Source: an uncultured Hungatella sp.
GTDB taxonomy: Bacteria; Bacillota; Clostridia; Lachnospirales; Lachnospiraceae
Reading direction: 5' to 3'
DNA length: 50,934 nucleotides
Assembly (NCBI GenBank): GCA_910588325.1
Contig: CAJUPP010000018.1
Location: 1 to 50,934, forward strand
Position numbers and translations under genes: made by a program. The notes beneath the pieces are model-generated. The model was not told the origin of the DNA. It worked only from the letters and a program-made list of their open reading frames with translations, and made no database searches. Positions 1-8,353 of the stretch are shown piece by piece; position 1 is the stretch's first letter; each line of letters begins with the position of its first letter.

Positions 1-132
1 TGAACGGCGCAGGGGATCCGGGTCCGCCACCCCCACAATCTGGAATTCCTCCGGATGATGTAAGGCATATTGGCCGTACAGCAAAGAACGGTGCCCTGCC
101 CCCACAATCATTGCAGTTATTTTCTTACTCAT
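1..132 (-). CDS. Gfo/Idh/MocA family oxidoreductase, N-terminal fragment
   Basis: The gene is cut by the window edge; only 44 N-terminal residues are visible, starting MSKKITAMIVGAGHRS. The glycine-rich turn IVGAGHRS followed by a strand ending in VGVADPDP is the Rossmann dinucleotide-binding start of this NAD(P)-dependent sugar dehydrogenase family. The chosen ATG at 132 has GATGAGG just upstream; in-frame ATGs at 138, 144 and 150 are alternatives. It is the last visible gene of the minus-strand polysaccharide cluster, about 120 bp after the preceding enzyme gene. Such enzymes often oxidise or epimerise the released sugar; the actual substrate cannot be told from this fragment. Confidence 0.75.
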   Translation of the reverse strand, partial: MSKKITAMIVGAGHRSLLYGQYALHHPEEFQIVGVADPDPLRRS

Positions 133-269
133 ATTCATCCTCATCTCCATTCTGCCGCCTCTTCCAGGCGGCGCATCCTAATATCTCCATCCAGGCCAAA
201 ACCTGATGCCTGGCTGTCTGCCCGGTGTCCTGCCCCGGCAGATATTCCCATATTCCAATCCAGATTCTC

Positions 270-1970
270 CTATATCTCAATCCGGACAGAAGCCCGTCCC
301 GCCTCATCCGGTTCCACCATAAACTCTCTGGCGCAAAAGCCCCCTGTCAGGAAAAATATATTCTCCGGCTCTCCCAAAAACGGTTCCCCGAAAACCTTTG
401 CCCTGTCGGCGATCACCGGAACCACCAACCGGACTCCTTTCTCAGCGCCTGAGATCTTCGCCTCTATCTGCACGCTGCCCTCCTCAATGGTATAGGCTAT
501 CTGACCGCAAACAGGGTTTTGAAGTTCTTCCTGCTCCAGGGAAACCAGCCTTGCACAGGAGGATATCTTTATTTTCCCTTCCTGCTGCTGTGTCTCTATC
601 CTCGCCCCGGTATCATAGCAGAAGGAATACCGCTTTCCCCCTTCCATCTTCTCCAGGCGGGGTGTCAGCGGCCGATGGCTGCCTTTTTTCAGAGTAAGCT
701 GCATGTTAAAAGGCTCCAGCATACGGTAATCCACCACAGAAGACAACAGCAGGACTCCCGCATCCTCATGCCACAGAAGAGTCATGGTCCCCCCTGATGC
801 ATGGCCTCTGTCAACCCAGAAATCATAGCCGGTCACGGTAGCCCTCCATTTCCCCAGGCTCACCTTGTACGTGTCAATCTCAGGAACATAAAAGATTCTC
901 TGCTTTGGCCTGTCACAGGGAAGGGAAACTCGGAAGGTATAGCTTTCAATGCCTGCATCCAAAGCGGCTGCCAATCCGCTTCCATGGCTTATGGTATGGT
1001 GGATGCAGGGCGGCTCCCCATGCCTTCTGTAATCCGGACCTCCATACAGAAGCCCGTCAAAGGTACACAGCTCCATCAGTTTTGTATTGCGGTATGCCGC
1101 CTCGGCAAACGCCGGATCCCTGTGGGCAAGAAGACTATAAGCCGTCTGGCATCCGTCAGAGGTACGGCTGCCCCAGTAAGTCCACTTGGCGGTCCGAGTT
1201 CCGAAGCTGTTGTCCCATGCCCCGTCAGGGAGCATAAATTCCAGCTGCTTTCTGAGAATATCCGTCAGCTTATCCAGTGCCTGCACATCCCTGACGGCAA
1301 ACCCATAGCGGATCAGCATGCCCACAGACTCCTCCACGTTATACCCTATATCCACAGGCCGGCAGCCCCGGGCGGTTACATGATTATGAGGAAGCCCTTC
1401 CCCGTACAGCAGGCCGTTTTCCGTAAAATGTTTCAGCACATAGTCTGCAGCCTCCCTGGCCCGCGCCACCATCTCCTCCTCGCCGAAATACTGTCCGATA
1501 AGCGCCCCTGCCGCTGCCGCCGAAGCGATGTAATTGATATTATTCTCAAAATCCGGTCCGATGGTGCCAGAAACCCACTGCCCCATAACCCTCATTCTCT
1601 CCTCAAAACGCCTGCGCTCCTCTCCGGTCAGAAGATGCCCGTGATGCACCAGTGCCTCATGAAGATTGACCGCGGCAAAGACCGTAATCCCGTTCCACTG
1701 GCTGTTTGCATCATTGTAGACACTGCCGTCATCACATATCAGGTTCTCATGCCAGGCAAATAATTTGCGGGCCGCCTCAAGATATTTCTCCTCCCCTGTC
1801 CGGTCAGCCAGACACATAAGAGGATAAACCCCATCCGGGCATCGCCCGTGTATCAACTTGCAGGAAGGGCAAAACAACGCTCCGTCCCCTGAATGCCCTA
1901 CTCCCTGAAGCTGAAACCTCAACATACCGTCGCACCACTTTCTCAAAAGCCTCAGATACAATGATTCCAT
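270..1970 (-). CDS. Uncharacterised putative (alpha/alpha)-barrel carbohydrate-active enzyme
   Basis: The 566-residue protein has no signal peptide. Its first ~350 residues are helix-rich with recurring Trp, His and Tyr (WHENL, NNINYIASAAAAG, PHNHVTARG, WDNSFGTRTAKWTYWGSRTSDG, HHTISHGSGLAAAL), as in (alpha/alpha) toroid lyases and hydrolases. The C-terminal ~200 residues look like a beta-sandwich. I do not recognise the exact family; a polysaccharide lyase or unsaturated-uronyl hydrolase are both possible. The start ATG follows GAGAGGAAAG and lies 15 bp after the sulfatase stop, so the two are probably co-transcribed. Context suggests cytoplasmic processing of glycan fragments. Confidence 0.6.
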   Translation of the reverse strand: MESLYLRLLRKWCDGMLRFQLQGVGHSGDGALFCPSCKLIHGRCPDGVYPLMCLADRTGEEKYLEAARKLFAWHENLICDDGSVYNDANSQWNGITVFAAVNLHEALVHHGHLLTGEERRRFEERMRVMGQWVSGTIGPDFENNINYIASAAAAGALIGQYFGEEEMVARAREAADYVLKHFTENGLLYGEGLPHNHVTARGCRPVDIGYNVEESVGMLIRYGFAVRDVQALDKLTDILRKQLEFMLPDGAWDNSFGTRTAKWTYWGSRTSDGCQTAYSLLAHRDPAFAEAAYRNTKLMELCTFDGLLYGGPDYRRHGEPPCIHHTISHGSGLAAALDAGIESYTFRVSLPCDRPKQRIFYVPEIDTYKVSLGKWRATVTGYDFWVDRGHASGGTMTLLWHEDAGVLLLSSVVDYRMLEPFNMQLTLKKGSHRPLTPRLEKMEGGKRYSFCYDTGARIETQQQEGKIKISSCARLVSLEQEELQNPVCGQIAYTIEEGSVQIEAKISGAEKGVRLVVPVIADRAKVFGEPFLGEPENIFFLTGGFCAREFMVEPDEAGRASVRIEI

Positions 1971-1985
1971 CTTTCCTCTCCTTCC

Positions 1986-3386
1986 TCAATGCTCCTCCCC
2001 CGTCATAGGCGCCGCAATTCCTTTGTGGTTCTGATACCCCGCCGGATGGCTGCGCCACCTGGAATCCGCAGCCCATTCCAGAGTCTCAAAAGAATCCCCT
2101 GTCTCCTCCAGATGACGCTTCAGCAAATCCCGCATCCGCTCCAGGACCGAGGCGCTCTCTGGCTCCCCGGCCAGGTTATTCTGCTCCAGAGGATCCTTAT
2201 CCAAATCAAACAGCTGCTCCCCATTATCCTCAATATACCTGGTATACTTATACCGCTCCGTCCGGATCATCCTCCCCGGAGAAACCGTATACCCCCATTC
2301 TGTATGCCATTCTCCCGCCACATAATCCCTTCCAGGCAGTTCACCGCCCAAAAGCGCCGCCGAAATATCCCTTCCCCGCAGCCCCTCAGGTACCGCAATC
2401 CCTGCCTGGCTGCAGAGAGTGGGGAAGAGATCCAGCAAAGAGGCAATTCCTTCCCGTTTCCCGGCCGCTATCCCGGGCCCTTTAAAAATCATGGGAACCC
2501 GCATAGTCTCCTCATAAAAATCCACCTGCTTCGTAACTCTTCCCCTGGCCCCCATGCTGTCGCCATGGTCGGACATCATGACAAACAAGGTATTCCCTGC
2601 ATCAAACCCTTTCTCCTCCAGGGCATCCAGCACCCGGCCAATCCCCCGGTCCGCCAGAGACAGGAAATGGTAGTAGGCCCTCAGATATTCCCTGAAATTG
2701 TCCGGTGTCCATCCTGCTGTCTGAGACTGCCGTATATTGGTGCAGCACACATACTGAATCGCCCTGGGCTGCCCGGTAATATCCGGGAAATCAAAATTTT
2801 CAGGAAGAGGCGGCAGAGGCTCCCCGCTGTCTGCCCCCTGGTGTACTCCCTGATTGGCTCCCACCCACCCGCAGATGTTGTGCGGATTGACAATGTCCGC
2901 CACCAGAAAGAGCGGCCGTTCATCCTGCCTTTGTCTTATCCAGTCACAGGCAGCCTGAAAGGTGTAGTTATCACGAAACGAATCCTGATTCTGGGGATAG
3001 GCAGGATTCTCCGATTCTGATGGTATCTCTTTCTCCGGTTCGCAGTAAAATCCCCGCAGCGTTCCTGCGTCATGGGTCTTGCCGAAATGAACCGTCTCGT
3101 ATCCGTCCGCCGAAAATACTTCTCCCATGGTGGGGAAATCCGGCAGCACTCCTTTCTCCCGGCACCTGGCGCTGTTGGAAACCACCCTTGTCTCATGGGG
3201 ATACCTTCCTGTCCAGAAGGAAGCCCGGGAAGGCTGGCACAGGGGACAGGAGCTGTAACAGCCGTCAATACACATCCCCCCTTCTGCAATCCTGTCTATA
3301 TTCGGTGTTTTTGCATATGTATTGCCATATACAGGAAGCGCTCTCCATGTCGTCTGATCCGTTATAAAAACTACTATATTTTTCAT
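1986..3386 (-). CDS. Cys-type sulfatase
   Basis: A 466-residue arylsulfatase-superfamily protein that hydrolyses sulfate esters. The N-terminal ITDQTT strand carries a metal-ligand Asp (residue 10). The signature CQPSRASFWTGR begins at Cys50, the residue converted to formylglycine; as a C-x-P-S-R site it would need an anaerobic sulfatase-maturing enzyme, which is not in this window. A later MSDHGDSMG segment supplies Asp/His ligands. The ATG at 3386 is preferred over upstream in-frame starts because it follows GGAGG and begins directly with the family's first strand. No signal peptide is seen, so it probably acts inside the cell on imported sulfated oligosaccharides. Confidence 0.9.
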   Translation of the reverse strand: MKNIVVFITDQTTWRALPVYGNTYAKTPNIDRIAEGGMCIDGCYSSCPLCQPSRASFWTGRYPHETRVVSNSARCREKGVLPDFPTMGEVFSADGYETVHFGKTHDAGTLRGFYCEPEKEIPSESENPAYPQNQDSFRDNYTFQAACDWIRQRQDERPLFLVADIVNPHNICGWVGANQGVHQGADSGEPLPPLPENFDFPDITGQPRAIQYVCCTNIRQSQTAGWTPDNFREYLRAYYHFLSLADRGIGRVLDALEEKGFDAGNTLFVMMSDHGDSMGARGRVTKQVDFYEETMRVPMIFKGPGIAAGKREGIASLLDLFPTLCSQAGIAVPEGLRGRDISAALLGGELPGRDYVAGEWHTEWGYTVSPGRMIRTERYKYTRYIEDNGEQLFDLDKDPLEQNNLAGEPESASVLERMRDLLKRHLEETGDSFETLEWAADSRWRSHPAGYQNHKGIAAPMTGEEH

Positions 3387-3505
3387 CTTTCCTCCATTCC
3401 GGTACATGTTTCCAGACACCGCATGTCCGTTTTCTCTTTTCTTCATCTCATATACTGCACACTCTAAACTTCTCCGTACCTGATTCTCAAGCCCCAAAGC
3501 CAGGC

Positions 3506-5545
3506 CTATTTCATCTCTTTCGACCGGACAGACAGACGATTCCCGCAAAGCTCCAGTACATAGAGGCAGCCCGCCATGACAAACCGAAACTGTACAGTTT
3601 TGTCAGAGAGGAATTCTGCTTCAATATCCGTCACTTCCGGAGCCGTCTCTCCCACCGGCGCCGGGCAGGCCACCGACAGAAATCCATGTCTGCCCCCTTC
3701 AAGATGATCCGCCTCAAAACGTACTATCATTGTATCATGCCATACGTTATTTCTGGTAGATATTTTTGCCGGAACAAGGGCAGGCTTAAAACGTCTGTCC
3801 CCATAGACCGCCACGTTTGCCCCCAAAGCAGCCGATGCGGCAAAGGATTTTTCGGAATCGGCTGTGACCTGAGCCGAATCCATATGGAAATTGATCTGCA
3901 CGCTTGTATCCTCCGGCACATCTGTCAGTACATCCATAACAGCCAAAAACTTTCCATCCACAATAGCCACTGCCCGTCTGTGAACTGCCGGCTCATAATT
4001 ATAATGCTCCCCTACGGCATAGATTAGCCTGGAGTCCTGCTCTGCATGTAATATATCTCCCTGCTTCTGTCTGCCGTACTCCCAGCTTCCTATGTATTCC
4101 CACGGGTCTTCATGGTTCAGGGTAAGACAATTATGCCAGTGTATGGATTTCAAATTCCGGCGGGCTTCGTCATTTTTGTAATGATAGATGGCAGGATCTC
4201 CCAGCAGCACTCTCCCATAAGCGCCGAATTCAAACCCGGCGGGATCCATATGGGCATGGAGATTCTGTACCGGCGTCCGGCAGGCGAACATCACATAAAG
4301 GGCATTCCCGGACCAGTCCGTCCTCATAAAAACCTGTTTTAATTCCTTCTGCCAACTGACCTTAGGGAGCGCAGGCAGGATTGCAGTTTTCCCGATTCCC
4401 TTCAACTGCCTTTCCAGATCCTCAAGTTCCTCCACCTCCCAGATCTGCTTTACCATCTGAGTCTTCAGATCTTCCATACCATAATAGCAAAGCGCATTTT
4501 TTATGTACGTGGCGTCCTTAAAGGCCAGATAATAGCTGAACGCCCCCATGGTCAAAGTTCCCGTGTAAGTGTTGGAGTCTCCCCACGCACAGTTGCCTCC
4601 CCAGGGCCTGGTGGCATGAACCGAGTACAGCATCATCTTTTTCAGCTGTTCCCTGTAATGCTCAGACATGGCAAAGCCATATTTCTTTGACAGGCAGATG
4701 GGCAGTGCAAACCAGTAGACACAGCCGTTGTGATAGGATGCGCAGCCCTCAATCTGTCCGCCTCCCTCTGTCACCTGTGCATCCATGCTCCGCTCCATCT
4801 GACAAAGAGCATGGTCCCGCCAGATCCCGGCGTCCTTAAGTTCCGGAAACATGCAGGACAAATACAGAAGGCCGTTATTCTCCATGAGATAATGGTTGTG
4901 GTCTGCATTGGGCCAGATGACCGGAGCCACCAGATACAAGATGCGCCCGTGCTGATACACGGTTCTTAAATAGGTTTCCAGGAACTTTTCATCCAGGCCC
5001 CCGTCCTCTATCAGGTGGTGAATCACATAGGGCCAGGTCTGATGCATGCGGATCCCCACCTCCAGGGAACGCCAGATTCCCTGATTGCAGTCATACCCGC
5101 CAAAGCTTTCCACCGCCAGCCTGCCTTCCTCATCATACAGAGGCTGACAGGGACAGTTCTCCACCCAGTCGTAAAATTCTTCCAGTATCTTCTGTGCAAA
5201 CCGCCTGTCGCCGGTGAAGGAATAGGCCTCCGCCATGGTCCTCCAGTGATCCATACGGTTCAGCTGATAGCTGTACTCCTCATCCCCGTATATATTTTCA
5301 TGCCATTTCACAGGATTTCCGATAAAATGAAGAGACGGAGAGCCCGGAAGGATGGTAAGGCCTTTAAGACAGTTTTCCGCCTTATTTACACACGCCTCAT
5401 ACACCTCCGGCAGCATCCTGCGGATGATTTTCCCTCTCTCCCTGTAAGACAGGCCCTGCCGGAACTGCTCTTCCCCCACCTTCAGATTTTCAAGCACATC
5501 CTTTACGGTAATTCCCTCTTTTAATATCTGCGTCATCTCTGGCAT
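3506..5545 (-). CDS. Heparinase II/III-like polysaccharide lyase
   Basis: A 679-residue protein with a helical toroid in the first ~380 residues (for example WPNADHNHYLMENNGLLYL and GGGQIEGCASYHNG) and a C-terminal heparinase II/III beta-sheet domain beginning near HAHMDPAGFEFGAYG, followed by GDPAIYHY, the usual hallmark. Family members cleave uronate-containing polysaccharides by beta-elimination. No signal peptide is visible, implying action on imported fragments. The start has AGGAGG ten bases upstream. It lies between the importer genes and the sulfatase (about 120 bp before the sulfatase ATG), which supports a role in sulfated glycan breakdown. The specific substrate (heparin-like, chondroitin-like or other) is not determinable here. 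Confidence 0.8.
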   Translation of the reverse strand: MPEMTQILKEGITVKDVLENLKVGEEQFRQGLSYRERGKIIRRMLPEVYEACVNKAENCLKGLTILPGSPSLHFIGNPVKWHENIYGDEEYSYQLNRMDHWRTMAEAYSFTGDRRFAQKILEEFYDWVENCPCQPLYDEEGRLAVESFGGYDCNQGIWRSLEVGIRMHQTWPYVIHHLIEDGGLDEKFLETYLRTVYQHGRILYLVAPVIWPNADHNHYLMENNGLLYLSCMFPELKDAGIWRDHALCQMERSMDAQVTEGGGQIEGCASYHNGCVYWFALPICLSKKYGFAMSEHYREQLKKMMLYSVHATRPWGGNCAWGDSNTYTGTLTMGAFSYYLAFKDATYIKNALCYYGMEDLKTQMVKQIWEVEELEDLERQLKGIGKTAILPALPKVSWQKELKQVFMRTDWSGNALYVMFACRTPVQNLHAHMDPAGFEFGAYGRVLLGDPAIYHYKNDEARRNLKSIHWHNCLTLNHEDPWEYIGSWEYGRQKQGDILHAEQDSRLIYAVGEHYNYEPAVHRRAVAIVDGKFLAVMDVLTDVPEDTSVQINFHMDSAQVTADSEKSFAASAALGANVAVYGDRRFKPALVPAKISTRNNVWHDTMIVRFEADHLEGGRHGFLSVACPAPVGETAPEVTDIEAEFLSDKTVQFRFVMAGCLYVLELCGNRLSVRSKEMK

Positions 5546-5589
5546 TGTCTTCTCTCCTCCTTGCTTCAGAATCTAATTTTATAAATATA

Positions 5590-5628
5590 GCAGAGCGTTC
5601 CATAAAACAGGGATTGGAAACGCTCTGC
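5590..5628 (-). terminator. Hairpin between binding-protein and lyase genes, possible attenuator
   Basis: Arms GCAGAGCGTT and AACGCTCTGC (plus an extra CC/GG pairing) enclose a ~14-nt loop, followed on the minus strand by the AT-rich tail TATATTTATAAAATT. It may reduce, rather than stop, read-through from the importer genes into the lyase gene. Confidence 0.5.
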
Positions 5629-5657
5629 CATGTATTCCGTTGATTTTCAAACACACC

Positions 5658-7168
5658 TTAGTTCAATGAATTTAAAGCCTCTCTCCATCTGTCATAGGAA
5701 GCCTGGTACACCTCCAGCACCTGATCGATTCCCATCTTCTCACACTCAGCCACATAGGCGTCCCATCCGCTGTCAATATCCGTAACCCCGGTGATAAACT
5801 CTGCCTTCATCTTTTCCACATACAGGTTGATATCCCCGTACTTGTTGTCAATCACATACTGCTCATCATCGGTAAACTTCAGGATAGCCGAAGGGTCCTG
5901 TGGGAAAATGTTCTCCGTAATCTGATAAGGAATCACATTTTCAACATACGCAATCTGCCTTGCCTGTGCGTTGCCCGGCGTGGATTGGTCGCCAGGCCGA
6001 TTGCCTCTGCCCTTCCCAGATCCTGCCATCTCAAAGCCTGGATCTGATAGGCAGAGAAAGAGCTGAAGCCTTCCGGAACAAACTGCTCATAGGTATTGTC
6101 GTCATTTAACTTCCAGTCCACACCCTCCAGACCGTGGGTAAATGCCTGTCCATACAATCCCGTTCCCTCTGCCACCTCTTCTGTGGCAAATGCGATATCA
6201 AACATCTTGCAGATCTCTTCCACATACTGGCTGTCCTTGTTGATGTACATACCGGCTACAGGCCTGTAATCCACAAAGCCTGCCAGTGTTCTGGTATTGT
6301 CATACTGGCTGGTAAGAGGCGCCACGCAGCTTAAGTTGTCCCACTCTCCGTTTAAATCTGTCTCGCTCAGCATCTGTGCAGACGGCTGAGGAAGAAATGC
6401 CACCTTGCCAGACTGTGCAAACTGATTCTTGGCCGTATTGTCAAGAGTCAGCCACTCCCGATGCATCAGCTCCTGGTCATAGAGCTTGTGCAGGAATTCA
6501 TAATAGTGCTTTGTCTGTTCTGTTATAGGTGCAAATACCACCTTCTGGTTTTCGTCAGCATCAAACACAGGATTGTTTAAGGTTCCGAAGGCTGCAAACA
6601 GCATGGGAATATAGCCAAATTTATTGTCCGTATCCAGAATCATGCCGGGCTCTCCGTTCTTCTCCTTCAGGATAACCAGCTGATCGTACAGCTCATCCAC
6701 CGTGGTGGGAAGCTTTGTGATCCCTGCCGCCTTCAGTACATCCAGCCTTACATGAGGCCTGGCCGTGGTTCCGGTAGCGCTTCCTCCAGTTACCTGGAAC
6801 AGGTTGTATACCTCACCGTTCAGCTGAGTGGAGGCTGCCAGAGTCAGAGGATAATCCTTATAGGTTTTAGCCAGGTTAGGCATTACATCCAGGTGATCCA
6901 GATAATTTACAAATCTTCCTCCCAGCACTCCGTAGTCATTGACCTCACTGCTGGACAGCTCATATGTGTGGAAGAAATCCGGCCAGTCATTTCCTGCCAG
7001 GTAGGTGGACAGAGCCTCCTTGTCAATATTGATCCATTCAATATTGATGCCTGTAACTTCCTCCACCAGATCCCACACGATCCGGCTTTCACTGACGCTT
7101 AAATCTCCGTCCACCACAAGTCCGGTCACTGTAATAGGTTCATCCACTTTTCTTTTTTTCGCTGTCAT
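5658..7168 (-). pseudogene. ABC transporter sugar-binding protein, missing signal peptide and frameshifted
   Basis: The encoded protein resembles the large LplA-type solute-binding proteins that pair with LplB-type permeases. The first frame runs from 7168 to 5933 and the remaining ~115 residues (from ARQIAYVENVIPYQ) lie in another frame ending at 5658. Adding one base near 5982 joins the two into ~503 residues. The N-terminus is MTAKKRK followed directly by mature-type sequence VDEPITVTGLVVDGD: there is no hydrophobic signal or lipobox Cys, and only 22 bp separate it from the permease stop. The product could not be exported normally. MTAKKRK resembles the start of a second-permease gene, suggesting a deletion fused the two. 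Confidence 0.75.
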
Positions 7169-7190
7169 TTTACACCCACCTTTCCCTATA

Positions 7191-8129
7191 TCAGAAGAGA
7201 CTTGTCTTGCTTACCTTCTTGGAAATCCAGTTTGCCAGCAGCACCAGTATAACGTTTACCACATTGTTGAATAATCCCACCGCCGCGGAAAAACTGTAAT
7301 TGCTGTTTAAGATCCCCCGCTTATACACATAGGTAGAGATAACCTCCGCCGTTTCCACGTTCATGCTGTTCTGCATCAGATACACCTTCTCATAGCCTAC
7401 CGATATAATCTGCCCCATTCTCAGGATCAGCATAATGATGATGGTAGGCAGAATCGTGGGAATATTGATATGTAAAATCTTCTGCAACCTGGTAGCCCCG
7501 TCGATGTCCGCCGCCTCATGTAGAACCGGATCCACACCGGACAAGGCCGCCAGATAGATGATAGCCCCCCATCCCATCCCCTGCCACACGCCGGACCATA
7601 CGTACAGATGCCTGAAATATTGGGGGTCGGCCATAAAATAGATTCTCTCCCTGCCAAGCATCTCCAGAATCGTGTTCACCACTCCCTGGGAAGGGGACAG
7701 CATGGAATTAAGGATGCTTACCAGTACTACCAGGGAAATAAAATGAGGCGCGTACAGTACGGTCTGGGTCACTTTTTTAAATCTTCCCTTCATCTCATTG
7801 ATTATCAGGGCAATGATAATCGGTATGGGAAAGCCCACAATCAGGGCGTACAGGGAAAGAACCAGGGTGTTCTTAAGCAGCGTCACAAAATAGTAGCTCT
7901 GGAAAAAATCAGTAAAGTTCCGAAGGCCTATCCAGGGACTGCCGGACACTCCCAGAGACACCTTGTAATTCTTAAATGCAATCTGCAGGCCATACATCGG
8001 CGCATAACAAAAAAGTGCTACATATAATACTGCCGGCAGCAGCATCAGATAATACTCCCTGTGTTTCCAGATTCTTGTGGTGGTTTGTTTCTTCCCCCCT
8101 TGCGGGGCGCTCAAACGATTGCCTTTCAT
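7191..8129 (-). CDS. ABC sugar transporter permease, LplB type
   Basis: A 312-residue inner-membrane permease with about six transmembrane helices and the EAA cytoplasmic loop EAADIDGATRLQKILHINIP that contacts the ATPase. It belongs to the LplB/YteP group, which normally works with a second permease and a lipoprotein binding protein to import oligosaccharides. The ATG at 8129 is chosen: AAGGAG lies seven bases upstream, and a TTG one codon earlier is less likely. The usual second permease gene is absent downstream. Expression is predicted from the promoter at 8190-8218, with an upstream dyad shared with the regulator gene. Confidence 0.9.
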   Translation of the reverse strand: MKGNRLSAPQGGKKQTTTRIWKHREYYLMLLPAVLYVALFCYAPMYGLQIAFKNYKVSLGVSGSPWIGLRNFTDFFQSYYFVTLLKNTLVLSLYALIVGFPIPIIIALIINEMKGRFKKVTQTVLYAPHFISLVVLVSILNSMLSPSQGVVNTILEMLGRERIYFMADPQYFRHLYVWSGVWQGMGWGAIIYLAALSGVDPVLHEAADIDGATRLQKILHINIPTILPTIIIMLILRMGQIISVGYEKVYLMQNSMNVETAEVISTYVYKRGILNSNYSFSAAVGLFNNVVNVILVLLANWISKKVSKTSLF

Positions 8130-8189
8130 CAATCTGCTCCTTTCAGATTTTTTATTTGTCTGCGTCTCTCGTTCGCATCTCCTGCCACA

Positions 8190-8218
8190 AAGCTATCATC
8201 ATTTTTCCCTGTTTTCAA
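8190..8218 (-). promoter_or_regulatory. Promoter of permease/lyase operon
   Basis: On the minus strand TTGAAA (8218-8213) is followed after 17 bp by TAGCTT (8195-8190). The -10 is poor, as is common for activator-dependent promoters. Its placement is supported by the adjacent dyad, which has the same spacing at the regulator promoter. Confidence 0.5.
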
Positions 8219-8224
8219 GGATAC

Positions 8225-8262
8225 TTTTTTGCACTTTCCATCAAAATAGCTAATTTGCAAAA
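8225..8262. promoter_or_regulatory. Candidate AraC-regulator operator, permease promoter
   Basis: The plus strand reads TTTTTTGCA (8225-8233), 22 bp, then TGCAAAA (8256-8262) with TTGAA just beyond. The inner edge is 6 bp from the -35 box. The same arrangement occurs at 10274-10310 beside the regulator's own promoter, again 6 bp from a TTGAAA -35 box. This is a likely binding site for the AraC-family protein encoded between the two promoters. Confidence 0.6.
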
Positions 8263-8294
8263 TATTGAACGGCTTTTTATGTGCATTTTGCCAC

Positions 8295-8331
8295 AAAAAA
8301 TCCCGAATTTCCATTTGTGGAAATCCGGGAT
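8295..8331 (-). terminator. Rho-independent terminator of AraC regulator gene
   Basis: On the minus strand ATCCCGGATTTCC, loop ACAAAT and GGAAATTCGGGAT form a 13-bp stem with one mismatch, followed directly by a T-run. It lies just after the regulator stop codon, so the permease operon needs its own promoter. Confidence 0.85.
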
Positions 8332-8353
8332 AAACCGTTTCTGCTTTTTTCTT

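Noticed and set aside
125..307. Short minus-strand frame between the barrel enzyme and the oxidoreductase start
   Set aside because: It overlaps both genes, has no motif and no suitable ribosome binding site.
801..3020. Long plus-strand open frames opposite the barrel enzyme and sulfatase genes
   Set aside because: They are antisense to well-supported genes, have no ribosome binding site and their residue composition is not protein-like.
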